A stretch of DNA of 64,000 nucleotides from Gammaproteobacteria bacterium (GTDB lineage: Bacteria; Pseudomonadota; Gammaproteobacteria; Enterobacterales; Alteromonadaceae). Location: contig JAAFAI010000018.1 in assembly GCA_018222405.1 (NCBI GenBank), positions 1 to 64,000 on the forward strand, written 5' to 3'. The notes below the pieces were generated by a model. The model did not search any database, had not been told where the DNA came from, and worked only from the letters and a program-made list of their open reading frames with translations. Below, one piece after another: positions 26,656 to 37,132 of this stretch (positions are counted from its first letter, which is position 1; each line of letters begins with the position of its first letter). The translations under genes and the position numbers were made by a program.

Positions 26656-27635
26656 TGTTGATGATGAGCCAGTTCAATTGCTTTATTCAATGCTTTGGTA
26701 AAACTGCCGTTGTCGGCCTGACCTTTTGCGGCCAAATCCAGCGCAGTACCATGATCTACTGAGGTGCGAATAAACGGCAAACCCAAAGTAATATTCACCG
26801 CCGCACCAAAGCCTTTATATTTTAGCACGGGAAGCCCCTGGTCGTGGTACATGGCCAAAACAACATCGGCATCTTCCAGATATTTAGGCTGGAAAATGGT
26901 ATCAGCAGGCAAAGGCCCGGTGAGGTGAATACCTTCAGCACGCAATTCTTCCAGTGCCGGGCTAATGGTTTCGATTTCTTCGCGGCCAATGTGGCCGTCT
27001 TCACCGGCATGCGGATTAAGACCACACACATAGATATGCGGTTGGGTGATATTAAATTTGAGCTTCAGATCGGTATGAATGATATGAATGACCTTATGCA
27101 GGCGCTCGCGGGTAATGGCCCGGGAAACATATTCCAGCGGAATGTGGGTAGTAGCCAGGGCGACATTCAAACCTTCGGTTGCCAGCAGCATTACCACATC
27201 AATGGTATTAGACTGATGCGCGAAATACTCAGTATGGCCGCTAAAGGAAATTCCCGCTTTATTGATAATGCCTTTATTTACCGGCCCGGTGACCACCGCG
27301 TCGAAGTCGCCTTCGATATTGGCCTGGCAGGCCTGACGCAGGGTTTCTACCACGTAGTGGCCGTTATCGCTGCTCAATACGCCGGGCTCAACCGGCACAG
27401 CAGTAGGAATAGCCTGAATAAACAGTTCTCCCTGCCCCTGAATTCGTGTTTCACCCTGGGTGTATGGGGTTAGCTTAAGCGGCATGTTTAATGCCGCAGC
27501 GCGTTCCTGCATCATGGTTTCGTCGGCAAAAATAACCAGTTGTGCCGGCCATTCCTGTTGTGCCAGTTCGATAACCAGATCGGGGCCAACGCCAGCAGGT
27601 TCGCCTGGCGTAATGGCAATTTTAAGCGGTGTCAT
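26652..27635 (-). CDS. pdxA: 4-hydroxythreonine-4-phosphate dehydrogenase
   Basis: Enzyme of 327 residues in the DXP-dependent vitamin B6 pathway. It oxidises 4-phosphohydroxy-threonine with NAD(P), giving a product that PdxJ condenses with deoxyxylulose phosphate. Metal-ligand histidines are visible in [24 protein letters not shown] and [12 protein letters not shown]. Its partner pdxJ is also in this window at 37133. It sits between surA and rsmA on the minus strand, with 15 nt to the surA stop. Confidence 0.97.
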   Translation of the reverse strand: MTPLKIAITPGEPAGVGPDLVIELAQQEWPAQLVIFADETMMQERAAALNMPLKLTPYTQGETRIQGQGELFIQAIPTAVPVEPGVLSSDNGHYVVETLRQACQANIEGDFDAVVTGPVNKGIINKAGISFSGHTEYFAHQSNTIDVVMLLATEGLNVALATTHIPLEYVSRAITRERLHKVIHIIHTDLKLKFNITQPHIYVCGLNPHAGEDGHIGREEIETISPALEELRAEGIHLTGPLPADTIFQPKYLEDADVVLAMYHDQGLPVLKYKGFGAAVNITLGLPFIRTSVDHGTALDLAAKGQADNGSFTKALNKAIELAHHQQ

Positions 27636-27650
27636 AGTCAGACCTTAATT

Positions 27651-28934
27651 TTAATCACTAAGGACTTCGATATAAGCCGAGTCACGCATTTCACGTAACC
27701 AGTTCTCACTCTCTTCCGCAAATTTACGGTTAAACAGCAGTTGGTGGGCTTTATCTTCCTTGCGTTGTTCTGTGGCATCGTCGATACGACGGTCGAGCAA
27801 CTGAATTAAATGCCAACCGTGTTGCGTACGTACAGGTTCACTGTACTCTCCGGGCTCCAAATTAGCCAGTGCTTCTTTAAACTCGGGCACATAGATGCTG
27901 GGGTCTGACCAACCCAGCTCACCACCACGCAGGGCAGAACCGGGGTCAGCTGAGTGCTCTTTTGCCAGCTCGGCAAAGTCGGCATCGCCAGCCTGAACCT
28001 GTTCTTTAAACTCAACAAGCATGCTGCGGGCACGATCTTCACTAAGAATAATCGACGGCTGAATCAGAATGTGTCGGGCGTTAACTTCTTCTACTTCCAC
28101 AACCTCAATACCGCGGGTATCAAGAATTTTAAGGATGTGGAAACCGGCACCACTACGAATTGGACCGATAACTTCACCCTTGCGCTTACCCTGAACCGCT
28201 TCGGCAAACAAAGTAGGCATGGCGTTAATGTTCATCCAACCCATGTTACCGCCGTCAAGAGCTTCAGAGCCTGAAGAGGCCGCAATCGCCAGACGGGAAA
28301 ACTCAGAGCCTTCATCCAGCAGGTTAAGGACTTTATCGGCACGTTCACGGGCATCGGTTACGTCGGCATCAGTGGTCTCCGGTGGGAAGCCAATCAGAAT
28401 GTGACCAAGTTCATACTCTGCCTGATCTGAACCTTGTTGTTCCATCAGATCCACCAGGTTAGCGATTTCCTGTGAGGTAATATAGATGCGACGACGCACG
28501 TTAGCGCGGCGTACTTCGCCCATAATGATTTCTTCGCGAACCTGTTCGCGGTAGTCATTGTAAGCGATGCCCTGACGGGTAATTTCATCACGCAGTTGCT
28601 CAACGGTGGCGCCTTCACCAGCGGCGATGTTGGCAATGGTCTGGTCGAGCTGTGGATCACTGACCCGGATCCCCATGCGCTCTGCCATTTGCAATTGCAG
28701 GTTTTTCAGGATCAGGCGCTCAATGGCCTGAGTGCGCAGGGCTTCGTCAGAAGGCAGGCGCTGATCTTTGGCCGCCGCGTCTGCTTTTACTTCATTAACC
28801 AGTGCCCGTACTTCACTTTCCAGCACCACACCCTGATCAACAATCACTGCCACTTTGTCGAGCAGCTCGGTTTGGGCCATGACTGGTAAGCTTATTACCA
28901 GACTTAAAAACAAACCCCGAATAAAATACTTCAT
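27651..28934 (-). CDS. surA: Periplasmic peptidyl-prolyl isomerase chaperone SurA
   Basis: Periplasmic chaperone of 427 residues that escorts outer-membrane proteins such as LptD to the BAM complex. A signal peptide (FIRGLFLSLVISLPVMAQ) precedes the N-terminal chaperone domain, then two parvulin domains: the first around AEYELGHILIGFP, the second around NARHILIQPSI with GGELGWSDP. A C-terminal helix returns to the core domain. It lies 56 nt downstream of lptD, its best-known client. Confidence 0.97.
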   Translation of the reverse strand: MKYFIRGLFLSLVISLPVMAQTELLDKVAVIVDQGVVLESEVRALVNEVKADAAAKDQRLPSDEALRTQAIERLILKNLQLQMAERMGIRVSDPQLDQTIANIAAGEGATVEQLRDEITRQGIAYNDYREQVREEIIMGEVRRANVRRRIYITSQEIANLVDLMEQQGSDQAEYELGHILIGFPPETTDADVTDARERADKVLNLLDEGSEFSRLAIAASSGSEALDGGNMGWMNINAMPTLFAEAVQGKRKGEVIGPIRSGAGFHILKILDTRGIEVVEVEEVNARHILIQPSIILSEDRARSMLVEFKEQVQAGDADFAELAKEHSADPGSALRGGELGWSDPSIYVPEFKEALANLEPGEYSEPVRTQHGWHLIQLLDRRIDDATEQRKEDKAHQLLFNRKFAEESENWLREMRDSAYIEVLSD

Positions 28935-28990
28935 AAACTCTCTTGCTTGTTGTTAATACTGCCGTGTCCCTTGGTGGGATTCCGGCGCAT

Positions 28991-31306
28991 TTAATTTAAC
29001 ACGTATGGCTGTCGATAGCCGAACATGCCGTCCTCGAGCATAGCCCGATTCGACCGGGATGAACCGATCCCTTTAAAAATAAATTGCAGAGCAATACTTG
29101 AGTCAAACTCATTGGTATTTTGCTGGCCCGCTACATCGTAACGGTTACTCAGACTTCGCTGGGCAACAATCCGAACTGCCCAGCAGCAGGACTCATACTG
29201 TACCCCAAAATAGTTTTCGATGCTTCTGTCTCGCTCTAAATCGCGATAAGAACGACCGACTACCTGCCAGTTTTCACCAATCGGCCAGCTCGCCGATACG
29301 CCGAACTGATCGATGGTTTCCCCCGACAGATCGCGCACAAACCGGTGACTCAGTTGCACCAGTCTTGTAGCGTCGAGACGATATTCCAGGGCCATACTGC
29401 TGCGTTCAACCTTGTCATTGTTGGTGGCAATTTGCACTGCCGAATGAACAAACCAGCTGTCATCAAAACGCCAGTCAAGTTCGCCGGCCAGCGCCGAACG
29501 GTTGCGATCGTCCACTGCCGTGGTGACCTGTGAGTCCGACAGGTAGAATATCTGACCCAGACTGATAACAAATTGTTCCCGGTTGTTGTCATCAATTATT
29601 CGTGAGGTTGCACCCACGGTGATCTGGTCATTGTCACTGATACGATCAAGACCGGTAAACTCCTGACCGCGAAACAGCCCGTTTACATCGGTTAACAGCG
29701 CAGTGGTGTCGTATAAACCGATATTGCTCTGGTCTTCATATGAGGTATACAGGTACTGAACTTTGGGCTCAAAAGTAATGGTGACATCATTGCCAAACAG
29801 CTGGTCGTTCTTTTCCAGGTACAGGGTACTAAACAGACGGCCCTGATACAGGGTGCGGTTAACTTCCTCATCCAGTTCGGTATTGGCTATGTTGGTTTGT
29901 TTGTAATAGGTATTCATGGCCGTTAGTTCTGCCGTAACCTCACCCCAGTAACGCTGATAGGGAAGCGCAATAGTGGGCGCCAGGTGCCAGCGCAGGGCGT
30001 CTGGCCTGGTTTCCTGGGCATTATCAAAGTACGCCAGCTCAGAGTCCACTTTAAAGGTCAGTAACTCACCAAGGCTGTTACGCCATTGCAGTTTCGCTTC
30101 CGGCAGGGCGCGGTAAATGGCATCAAAATCGCCCAGGGTTTCAAAGTCACGTAAGTACAGGCTCATATCCAGCGATTGACTGTAATAATCCAGGCCAATG
30201 GTACGGTTGATAGTGGTATCCGACCGATTGAAGAAGTCCGAGCCCAGGTCAACCACATAGTTGTTGTCGCTGATGCCGTTGAAATCCACATTGAGCTGCC
30301 AGTTATCCGATAACATGCCGTGATGCTGTAAACGGTAAAAGTAACGGCTGTCATCGCTGGCCAGTTTTGTGTCATTGTTGAGGTATTCAAAATGCATCTG
30401 ACCACCGGATGATTGGGTCAGATAGCGGAATTCCGTTTTTAACTGCAGGCCACGGTTAGTCATCAGCCGCGGCGAGATGGTCATGTCGTAATTCGGCGCA
30501 ATATTCCAGTAAAATGGCTGTTCATAATCGACCCCGGTAGCACTTGAGCTGCTGATGATCGGAAACAGTAAGCCGGTTTGGCGTTGGTTACTTACCGGAA
30601 AAGCAAAATAGGGCAAATACAGCACCGGTACATCGCCCAGATAAAAGCGGGTATGACGCGCTTCACCGAGGGTGTCACCAGGTTCAATACTGATCTCGGA
30701 GGCTTCAAGCCGCCAGTCCTGCTGGTCCAGCGGGCAGGTGGTAAAACTGACATCACGCAGGGCTATACCTTGCTGAGTGCCTATATCAATCTCGCCGGCG
30801 GCACCATGGCCCACAAAACCGGTAAGCTGATACTGCGTATTTTCCAGCTTTAAGGTTTGCTCAACCGAATCAACTGACAGCAAGTCACTGCTGACAGTAA
30901 GAGCAGGGCTACGATAGCTTACATCACCACTGGCCGATAAGGCGCGGCCATTATCGGTAACCTCAGCCGTGTTGGCGTGAATAATGGCACTGTCGGTTAC
31001 AATATCCACATCCCCCTCAAACAGGGCAAATTGGTTTTCGCGGATTTCTGCGGCATCGGCAGTGACCTGAACCTGCTTTTTTTGTAGCAGTTGCGAGCTG
31101 TCAAAGGGTGTCGGCACGGCCATACACAGCGCATTATTGTTAATGGCGGTCTGCGCATTTGCCTGCCAGGCAAGACTGTTTAAACCTGCTACAGCAAGCC
31201 AGACCAGGGCACCATTCATGTGCCGTTGGCGACTGATTGGTTGTCTGGGAGCCCGGGTGTTTCGTTGGCCATGCTGCTGAGCAAGTTGTGTAGTTTTCGA
31301 CAGCAA
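28991..31306 (-). CDS. lptD: LPS-assembly protein LptD
   Basis: Essential outer-membrane protein of about 771 residues that inserts lipopolysaccharide into the outer leaflet together with LptE. After the signal region (LVWLAVAGLNSLAWQANA) comes the periplasmic beta-jellyroll (VTADAAEIRENQFALFEGDV) and then a C-terminal 26-strand-type barrel rich in Tyr and Asp strands. The start is uncertain: TTG 31306 is the widest, while ATG 31219 gives a shorter signal peptide without basic residues. djlA is divergent upstream, as in E. coli. Confidence 0.95.
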   Translation of the reverse strand: MLSKTTQLAQQHGQRNTRAPRQPISRQRHMNGALVWLAVAGLNSLAWQANAQTAINNNALCMAVPTPFDSSQLLQKKQVQVTADAAEIRENQFALFEGDVDIVTDSAIIHANTAEVTDNGRALSASGDVSYRSPALTVSSDLLSVDSVEQTLKLENTQYQLTGFVGHGAAGEIDIGTQQGIALRDVSFTTCPLDQQDWRLEASEISIEPGDTLGEARHTRFYLGDVPVLYLPYFAFPVSNQRQTGLLFPIISSSSATGVDYEQPFYWNIAPNYDMTISPRLMTNRGLQLKTEFRYLTQSSGGQMHFEYLNNDTKLASDDSRYFYRLQHHGMLSDNWQLNVDFNGISDNNYVVDLGSDFFNRSDTTINRTIGLDYYSQSLDMSLYLRDFETLGDFDAIYRALPEAKLQWRNSLGELLTFKVDSELAYFDNAQETRPDALRWHLAPTIALPYQRYWGEVTAELTAMNTYYKQTNIANTELDEEVNRTLYQGRLFSTLYLEKNDQLFGNDVTITFEPKVQYLYTSYEDQSNIGLYDTTALLTDVNGLFRGQEFTGLDRISDNDQITVGATSRIIDDNNREQFVISLGQIFYLSDSQVTTAVDDRNRSALAGELDWRFDDSWFVHSAVQIATNNDKVERSSMALEYRLDATRLVQLSHRFVRDLSGETIDQFGVSASWPIGENWQVVGRSYRDLERDRSIENYFGVQYESCCWAVRIVAQRSLSNRYDVAGQQNTNEFDSSIALQFIFKGIGSSRSNRAMLEDGMFGYRQPYVLN

Positions 31307-31595
31307 ATTATTATTCTCGGTGCTTCTAAGGATTATTCGGCTGGTAGGGGCGCCGATGTCTGTTCTGATAAGGCGCTAATTCTATGCACTTCGCCGCCAA
31401 TTACCAACAGCAGACCCTAAAAAAATCGAAAAATTCATATCTTATCCCCATTTATTTGCTTTAAAGCAATGATGTAGGCGACTTCTCAAGCGAATAACCA
31501 TTGGTTATAGTGCTTAACATCTTATCTTTTTACTGGTTGTTACGCCTGTTTATCAACCAGTTCGGCGCGGCGCGTCGCAGTTGCAGGGGGAATGC

Positions 31596-32429
31596 ATGCC
31601 GATTTGGGGCAGATTACTGGGTTTAATTTTCGGAATGATGTTTTTAAAAATACCGGGCGCCATTCTGGGGTTCTTTGTCGGCTATATGTTCGACAAGGGC
31701 TACAGTCAGGATTTCGGCCGGATGGGGGGCTTCGGGCGCTTTTTCTCCAGTCAGGATGCCCTACAGCAACAGGCTATATTTTTCCATAGTCTGTTTGCGG
31801 CGCTGGGCCACCTGGCAAAATCTGACGGTAAAGTCACAGAGTCAGAAATCAAGGTTGCCTCACGTCTGATGGACGACATGCAATTGCAGGGGCAGGCTCG
31901 TCAGGAAGCGCAACAGGCGTTCCGGGAAGGCAAATCGCGGGATTTTCCTATCGCCGATATTCTCAAACAATTATATGAATCCTGTCACGGCCGCCGGGAC
32001 ATTCTGCAGGTCTTTCTGGAAATTCTGATTCAGGCGGCATTTGCCGATGGCCGGCTGGCTAATGAAGAATACCGGGTGTTGGAAAAAGTCGCTAAAGCGC
32101 TGGGGTTTGTGCGTCGCGATCTCGATTATCTGATCGCCATGTTTGAGGCAGAGGTACGCTTCAGAAGTCAGGGGCGCGGTAGTCATCAACGTCAGGGCAG
32201 TCAGCCAAGCGGACCGTCGCTGGAAGATGCCTATGCCGTGTTAGGTGTAACGGCCAATGATGATGAAAAGGCCATCAAACGTGCTTACCGTAAGCGAATG
32301 TCTGAGCATCACCCGGATAAACTGGCGTCTAAAGGACTGCCGGAACAGGCGATGGAAATCGCTAAAAATAAAGCCCAGGATATTCAGGCTGCCTACGAGC
32401 TGATAAAAGAGCGACGTGGTTTTAAATGA
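31596..32429 (+). CDS. djlA: Membrane-anchored DnaJ-like co-chaperone DjlA
   Basis: Type III J-domain protein of 277 residues that stimulates DnaK at the inner membrane. A single N-terminal membrane segment (LLGLIFGMMFLKIPGAILGF) contains the glycine pattern typical of DjlA. A central TerB-like helical domain follows, then a linker and the C-terminal J domain (YAVLGVTANDDEKAIKRAYR) with the HPD motif in SEHHPDKL. ATG 31596 was chosen because AGGGGGA lies 5 nt upstream. Its stop overlaps the xerD start by four bases. Confidence 0.95.
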   Translation: MPIWGRLLGLIFGMMFLKIPGAILGFFVGYMFDKGYSQDFGRMGGFGRFFSSQDALQQQAIFFHSLFAALGHLAKSDGKVTESEIKVASRLMDDMQLQGQARQEAQQAFREGKSRDFPIADILKQLYESCHGRRDILQVFLEILIQAAFADGRLANEEYRVLEKVAKALGFVRRDLDYLIAMFEAEVRFRSQGRGSHQRQGSQPSGPSLEDAYAVLGVTANDDEKAIKRAYRKRMSEHHPDKLASKGLPEQAMEIAKNKAQDIQAAYELIKERRGFK

Positions 32430-33340
32430 GTCAGAAAATGCCGCCTCCCGGCGAAGCCGACCTTGACCTGATAGAAGCTTTTATCGAAATGCTCTGGCTC
32501 GAAAAAGGCCTAAGCGATAATACCCAGCAGAGTTATCGTCGGGATCTGTGCCATGTGGCGGGCTTTCTGACCACTCGCTCTACCAGTCTTAAGCAGGCCC
32601 GCCTCACCGACATGCAGGACTATCTGATGTTTCGTGAGCAGCGGGGCTTGTCGGCGCGCAGTACTCAGCGCAACATCAGCGCTATGCGGCAGTTTTACCG
32701 CTATCTGGTTACCGACAAGCAGCGTAGGGATAACCCGGTGAGTCAACTGGCTATCCCCAAAGCGGCCAAAAAGTTACCGGGTACCCTTAGTGAAGCTGAT
32801 GTTGAGGCTTTGCTTGATGCGCCGGAGGTGGAAGAACCCATTGAATGTCGCGATAAATGCATGCTTGAAGTACTTTATGCTACCGGCCTGCGGGTCAGTG
32901 AGCTGATTGGCTTACGGCTGTCTGAAGTCAGTTTGCAGCAAGGCCTGGTGCGGGTAATGGGTAAAGGCAATAAAGAGCGCCTGGTGCCACTTGGCGAAAA
33001 TGCCCTCGATGCGCTCCAGGATTATTTACACAGTGCCCGCCCGCAATTGTTAAAGCATCAGACCGACGTAGTATTTGTCAGTAACCGTGGGGTACAGATG
33101 ACCCGCCAGACATTCTGGCATCGCATCAAACACTACGCGGTAAAAGCCGGGATCCGCACTGAATTGTCACCTCACACACTGCGTCATGCTTTTGCAACGC
33201 ATCTGCTCAATCATGGTGCCGACCTGCGGGTGGTGCAAATGCTATTGGGCCACAGCGATCTGTCAACCACGCAAATTTATACCCATGTTGCCACAGAGAG
33301 ACTTCAAAATCTGATCACAGAGCATCATCCTAGGGGATAA
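32426..33340 (+). CDS. xerD: Site-specific tyrosine recombinase XerD
   Basis: Recombinase of 304 residues that resolves chromosome dimers at dif with XerC and FtsK. The N-terminal SAM-like core-binding domain includes SDNTQQSYRRDLCHV. The catalytic residues are seen in ATGLRVSELIGLR (first Arg), KGNKERLVP (Lys), HTLRHAFATHLLNHG (His and Arg), LLGHSDLSTTQIYTHV (His and the nucleophile Tyr). It is translationally coupled to djlA and followed by dsbC, as in many gammaproteobacteria (xerD-dsbC-recJ). Confidence 0.96.
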   Translation: MSQKMPPPGEADLDLIEAFIEMLWLEKGLSDNTQQSYRRDLCHVAGFLTTRSTSLKQARLTDMQDYLMFREQRGLSARSTQRNISAMRQFYRYLVTDKQRRDNPVSQLAIPKAAKKLPGTLSEADVEALLDAPEVEEPIECRDKCMLEVLYATGLRVSELIGLRLSEVSLQQGLVRVMGKGNKERLVPLGENALDALQDYLHSARPQLLKHQTDVVFVSNRGVQMTRQTFWHRIKHYAVKAGIRTELSPHTLRHAFATHLLNHGADLRVVQMLLGHSDLSTTQIYTHVATERLQNLITEHHPRG

Positions 33341-33536
33341 AACAATCCATCGGCAGGGCCGATTCGATGAGCGCCGGGGTAATTGTCGATGGCAATCATC
33401 GCCAGACCGGGATTTTTTGATACACTAGAGCGAATTTTACGGTTAAATGCCGGTCTTAAAGAAAACAATGTGCTGCAAATTCAGCACCCCAGAGGCCGTA
33501 AAGGCCATAATCCGAGTGGTTTTCAGGAGTGATTAA

Positions 33537-34268
33537 ATGAAAGTGTTTCTTCGCAGTTTACTGGCAGTGCTGAGTGTTGTTTCGGCAGCTGCAACTGCAA
33601 ATGTACTGGCCGATGCGGCAGATAAAGAGAGCGTTAAAGCTAAAATTGAAACCACGCTGAAGTGGCGGGTAGATGCCATCGCTGACTCTCCTGTTGATGG
33701 CTTACTGCAAATCAGTACCGAAAACGGCCTGTTTTACGTAAGTGCAGATGGCACCTATTTACTCCAGGCGCGGGTTTATAACCTCGACGAAGAAATGCGT
33801 AACGAAACCGAAACTGCGCTGGCCGAAATGCGTCTCGATGGTTTAAAGCAATTCGATGATTCCTATATCGAATTTAAAGCAGAAGACGAACAATATGTCG
33901 TTACCGTATTCACCGATACTACCTGCGGATACTGCCGTAAGCTGCACGAGCAGATTGCTCAGTACAACGAAGAAGGTATTACCGTAAGATACCTGGCGTA
34001 TCCTCGGGCTGGCCTGAACAGCCCGGTCTATCGTCAAATGGTGTCGGTCTGGTGTTCTGCCGATCCGAAAAAAGCCATGACCAATGCCAAATCAGGCAGC
34101 AGCGTAACGCCTAACAGTTGTGATAACGACATTGCCGAGCAATTTCGTTTTGGTCGCAAGATTGGCGTAAATGGTACACCTAATATTGTGCTCAGCGATG
34201 GCAGTATCATTCCCGGCTATCAACCGCCAGAACAGCTGCTATCGGCGCTTAAACAGATTGCCGGTTAA
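33537..34268 (+). CDS. dsbC: Periplasmic thiol:disulfide interchange protein DsbC
   Basis: Disulfide isomerase of 243 residues that corrects wrong disulfides in the periplasm and is kept reduced by DsbD. A signal peptide (SLLAVLSVVSAAATANVLA) precedes an N-terminal dimerisation domain and a thioredoxin-like domain with the active site CGYC in FTDTTCGYCRKLH. A second cysteine pair (Cys in VWCSADP and NSCDND) matches the structural disulfide of the family. AGGAG lies 8 nt before the ATG. A terminator-like hairpin follows at 34283. Confidence 0.96.
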   Translation: MKVFLRSLLAVLSVVSAAATANVLADAADKESVKAKIETTLKWRVDAIADSPVDGLLQISTENGLFYVSADGTYLLQARVYNLDEEMRNETETALAEMRLDGLKQFDDSYIEFKAEDEQYVVTVFTDTTCGYCRKLHEQIAQYNEEGITVRYLAYPRAGLNSPVYRQMVSVWCSADPKKAMTNAKSGSSVTPNSCDNDIAEQFRFGRKIGVNGTPNIVLSDGSIIPGYQPPEQLLSALKQIAG

Positions 34269-34282
34269 TTTACATACCAATC

Positions 34283-34318
34283 ACCGGATACCATACTTCT
34301 CAGGTATCCGGTTGTTTT
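34283..34318 (+). terminator. Terminator-like hairpin after dsbC
   Basis: A 10-bp perfect stem (34283-34292 with 34303-34312, 10-nt loop) is followed by TGTTTTAC. The T tract is short, so read-through into recJ is possible. Confidence 0.65.
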
Positions 34319-34365
34319 ACCAGTCAGATTTCTTTTCAGTTCCAGCAACGAATCACAGCTAATTT

Positions 34366-36090
34366 ATGAGTTTACACATCAGGCGCCGGCCGTTAACCGA
34401 TACCTTTAACACGGCACTACATCCGGTACTTGAGCGGGTTTACCGTGGTCGTCACATTCAGTCTGCTGAGCAGTTAAACACCGGTGCCAGAGCACTGCTG
34501 CATTATCGTGATTTGCTGGGCTGCGACAAAGCCGCGGCGCGCATCGCTGATGCCATTATCGAGCAACAACCTATAACCATTATCGGTGACTTTGATGCCG
34601 ATGGCGCTACCAGCACCGCGCTGTGTATGCTGGCATTAGGGCAGATGGGGGCAACCCGGGTGGACTACCTGGTACCTAACCGGTTTGATTTTGGTTACGG
34701 TCTTTCACCACAGATTGTCGAGGTGGCGGCCGAGCGGGGAACGCCGTTAATTATCACCGTTGATAATGGCATTTCCTGCCACGCAGGGGTTCAGCGAGCC
34801 AACGAGCTGGGCATGGAGGTGATAGTGACTGATCACCATTTACCGGGCGAAACGCTGCCCGCGGCTACCGCCATCGTTAATCCTAATCAGCCGGACTGCC
34901 AATTTGCCTCAAAGAACCTCGCCGGCGTTGGCGTAGCGTTTTACCTTATGCTGGCACTGCGAGCTGAGCTGGAAGGGCGTGACTGGTTTACCCGGCAGGG
35001 GCTTCAGGTACCTAATTTAGCCAATTTACTCGACATTGTGGCAGTAGGCACGGTGGCTGATGTGGTGCCGCTTGATCAGAATAACCGTATTCTTGTTCAT
35101 CAGGGCTTACAGCGGATCCGGGCCGGGCAATGTCGGCCGGGAATTACCGCTTTACTGGACGTAGCTCAGCGTCATGCCAGCCGTCTGACCGCAACGGATC
35201 TGGGCTTTGTGATTGGCCCCCGGCTGAATGCGGCGGGTCGTCTCGATGATATGGCTGCCGGAATTGAGTGCCTGCTTTGCAGCGATACCATGGAAGCCCG
35301 GGCGCGGGCGACGGAACTCGACCGGCTTAATCAGCAGCGGCGAACCATTGAACAGGAAATGAAACAGCAGGCTCAGGAAACCCTGGCTTCGGTGCAACTC
35401 GACAGCAGTGCACCGCCGGATGCCATCGTGCTTTTCGATGAGCATTTTCACCAGGGCGTAATCGGGATCGTGGCGGGTCGGCTGAAAGATGAATATAAAA
35501 GACCTACCATTGTGTTTGCCAAACAGGACGATGAAACCATAAAAGGCTCAGCGCGCTCCATAGCCGGGGTGCATATCCGCGACATTCTGGAGGCCGTCAG
35601 TACCGCTAAGCCAGGCCTGATTGAGAAGTTTGGCGGGCACGCGGCAGCTGCCGGATTATCCATCCAGACTGCCAATCTTCCTGCCTTTACCGCAGCCTTT
35701 ACCAGCCATGTTAAAGCGGCTCTGGCTGACATTGACGACCCGAATATCATCCTCAGTGATGGCGAACTGGAGCCTCACATACTTAATTTGCCTACTGCAC
35801 AGGTATTACGCCAGGCCGGTCCTTTCGGCCAGGGCTTTCAGCCGCCATTATTTGATGGCACTTTCCAGCTTATTCAACAGCGGATTGTTGGCGAGCGTCA
35901 CCTAAAGATGGTCTTGGCACACCCGGATAGCGGCGAGGAGTTTGATGCCATCGCGTTTAATATTGATCCGGATGTCTGGCCCGACCCGAATGTTAAGCAG
36001 GTGCAGTTGGCGTATCAGTTGGATGTGAATTACTATCGGGGCAGGGAATCTCTGCAACTGCTGGTGGAAGCACTGGCTCCCCTGGCCTGA
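34366..36090 (+). CDS. recJ: Single-stranded-DNA exonuclease RecJ
   Basis: 5'-3' ssDNA exonuclease of 574 residues acting in RecF-pathway recombination and mismatch repair. DHH-family motifs are intact: IIGDFDADGATSTAL, ITVDNGISCH, VTDHHLPG and the DHHA1 segment with GSARSIAGVHIRD and KFGGHAAAAGLS. A C-terminal OB-fold follows. It is in the conserved xerD-dsbC-recJ order and is separated by only 16 nt from the following small gene. Confidence 0.97.
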   Translation: MSLHIRRRPLTDTFNTALHPVLERVYRGRHIQSAEQLNTGARALLHYRDLLGCDKAAARIADAIIEQQPITIIGDFDADGATSTALCMLALGQMGATRVDYLVPNRFDFGYGLSPQIVEVAAERGTPLIITVDNGISCHAGVQRANELGMEVIVTDHHLPGETLPAATAIVNPNQPDCQFASKNLAGVGVAFYLMLALRAELEGRDWFTRQGLQVPNLANLLDIVAVGTVADVVPLDQNNRILVHQGLQRIRAGQCRPGITALLDVAQRHASRLTATDLGFVIGPRLNAAGRLDDMAAGIECLLCSDTMEARARATELDRLNQQRRTIEQEMKQQAQETLASVQLDSSAPPDAIVLFDEHFHQGVIGIVAGRLKDEYKRPTIVFAKQDDETIKGSARSIAGVHIRDILEAVSTAKPGLIEKFGGHAAAAGLSIQTANLPAFTAAFTSHVKAALADIDDPNIILSDGELEPHILNLPTAQVLRQAGPFGQGFQPPLFDGTFQLIQQRIVGERHLKMVLAHPDSGEEFDAIAFNIDPDVWPDPNVKQVQLAYQLDVNYYRGRESLQLLVEALAPLA

Positions 36091-36106
36091 CAGGTAAAGA
36101 ATTGCT

Positions 36107-36376
36107 ATGAGTGTGGATAAGCTGCTAAAACGACATCAGTCACTGACTCACAGTGAAAACATGAAAGTGGTTTCTCATGTGCAGCGTCAGGATGGCGACT
36201 GGGTTCGCCATACCGTAATGATTGAAAATGTCGATGCGCCTTTTGTGTTTAAACGCACCAAACCATATCAGTCACTGCAGGGCGCGCGGGTGAATATGAC
36301 CTACTATCGCACGGTGGAAACGGTTGCCGGGATGGAGTTTGAGCAAATGAAAGTTGTGCGGATCAAGCGGGCATAA
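36107..36376 (+). CDS. Conserved-looking small hypothetical protein
   Basis: Protein of 89 residues, not recognised. It is soluble, has no signal peptide, and is rich in charged residues with an alternating beta-like pattern (MKVVSHVQRQDGDWVRHTVM and APFVFKRTKPYQSL). It sits between recJ (16 nt) and recO (2 nt), so it is almost certainly in the operon and its product might relate to nucleic-acid work. That link rests on position only. Confidence 0.75.
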   Translation: MSVDKLLKRHQSLTHSENMKVVSHVQRQDGDWVRHTVMIENVDAPFVFKRTKPYQSLQGARVNMTYYRTVETVAGMEFEQMKVVRIKRA

Positions 36377-36378
36377 TC

Positions 36379-37077
36379 ATGGCTAACAGCTGGTTGAATG
36401 CCTATGTTTTGCATCGACGCCCCTATCGTGAAACCAGTTTCATTGTTGATTTCTTTACCCTCGAACTCGGCCGCGTCAGCGCTGTTGCCCGCGGTGTGCG
36501 AAGCGCCAAATCTGACCGCCGAAGCCTGCTGCAACCCTTTCAGGCATTGCGGGTACAGCTAAGTGGCAAAAGCGATTTAAAAAACCTAACCCAATTAGAG
36601 AGCAATGGCGCTCTGCGCATGCTTACCGGAAATGCACTTTATTGTGCCCTGTATGTCAATGAGATCACTAACCGGGTATTGCCCGGCGGTGTCGAGGCGG
36701 CAGAGCTTTACAGCGCCTACGCAACAGCTCTGGCAGCATTGCAGCAGGAACAGGCGGCTGCCGAATATATCCTGCGTCAGTATGAACTGGCACTGTTGCA
36801 GGAGCTTGGTGTGATGCCAGACTTCACCACCGACGCGGCTTCCAATGATCCTATCGAAGCCACTTTTCACTATGAACTGGTGCCTGAGCTGGGCTTTTGT
36901 CAGGTTAAACAGGCAAGCAAACTCAGTTTTTCCGGTACCGAACTGCTGATGCTGGCTGAACAGGATTTCAGCCCGCCGGGATTAAAGGCGGCAAAGCGTT
37001 TATGCCGGTTGGCTCTGCATCCCTTTGTGGGTAACAAGCCATTGAAAAGTCGTGAGCTCTTTTTGGCCTCCCGCTGA
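36379..37077 (+). CDS. recO: DNA repair protein RecO
   Basis: Recombination mediator of 232 residues that with RecR helps load RecA onto SSB-coated DNA. The N-terminal OB-fold starts NAYVLHRRPYRETSFIVDFF and continues GRVSAVARGVRSAKS, the typical RecO pattern. A helical domain with LYCALYVNEITNRVL and a C-terminal region follow. The usual upstream neighbours era and rnc are not present here; recJ and the small gene take their place. pdxJ follows, as in E. coli. Confidence 0.95.
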   Translation: MANSWLNAYVLHRRPYRETSFIVDFFTLELGRVSAVARGVRSAKSDRRSLLQPFQALRVQLSGKSDLKNLTQLESNGALRMLTGNALYCALYVNEITNRVLPGGVEAAELYSAYATALAALQQEQAAAEYILRQYELALLQELGVMPDFTTDAASNDPIEATFHYELVPELGFCQVKQASKLSFSGTELLMLAEQDFSPPGLKAAKRLCRLALHPFVGNKPLKSRELFLASR

Positions 37078-37132
37078 ATCACTGCTACAATACGCGCCAC
37101 TTCAGTTTGTAATGTAATCCAGGACCCTGGGA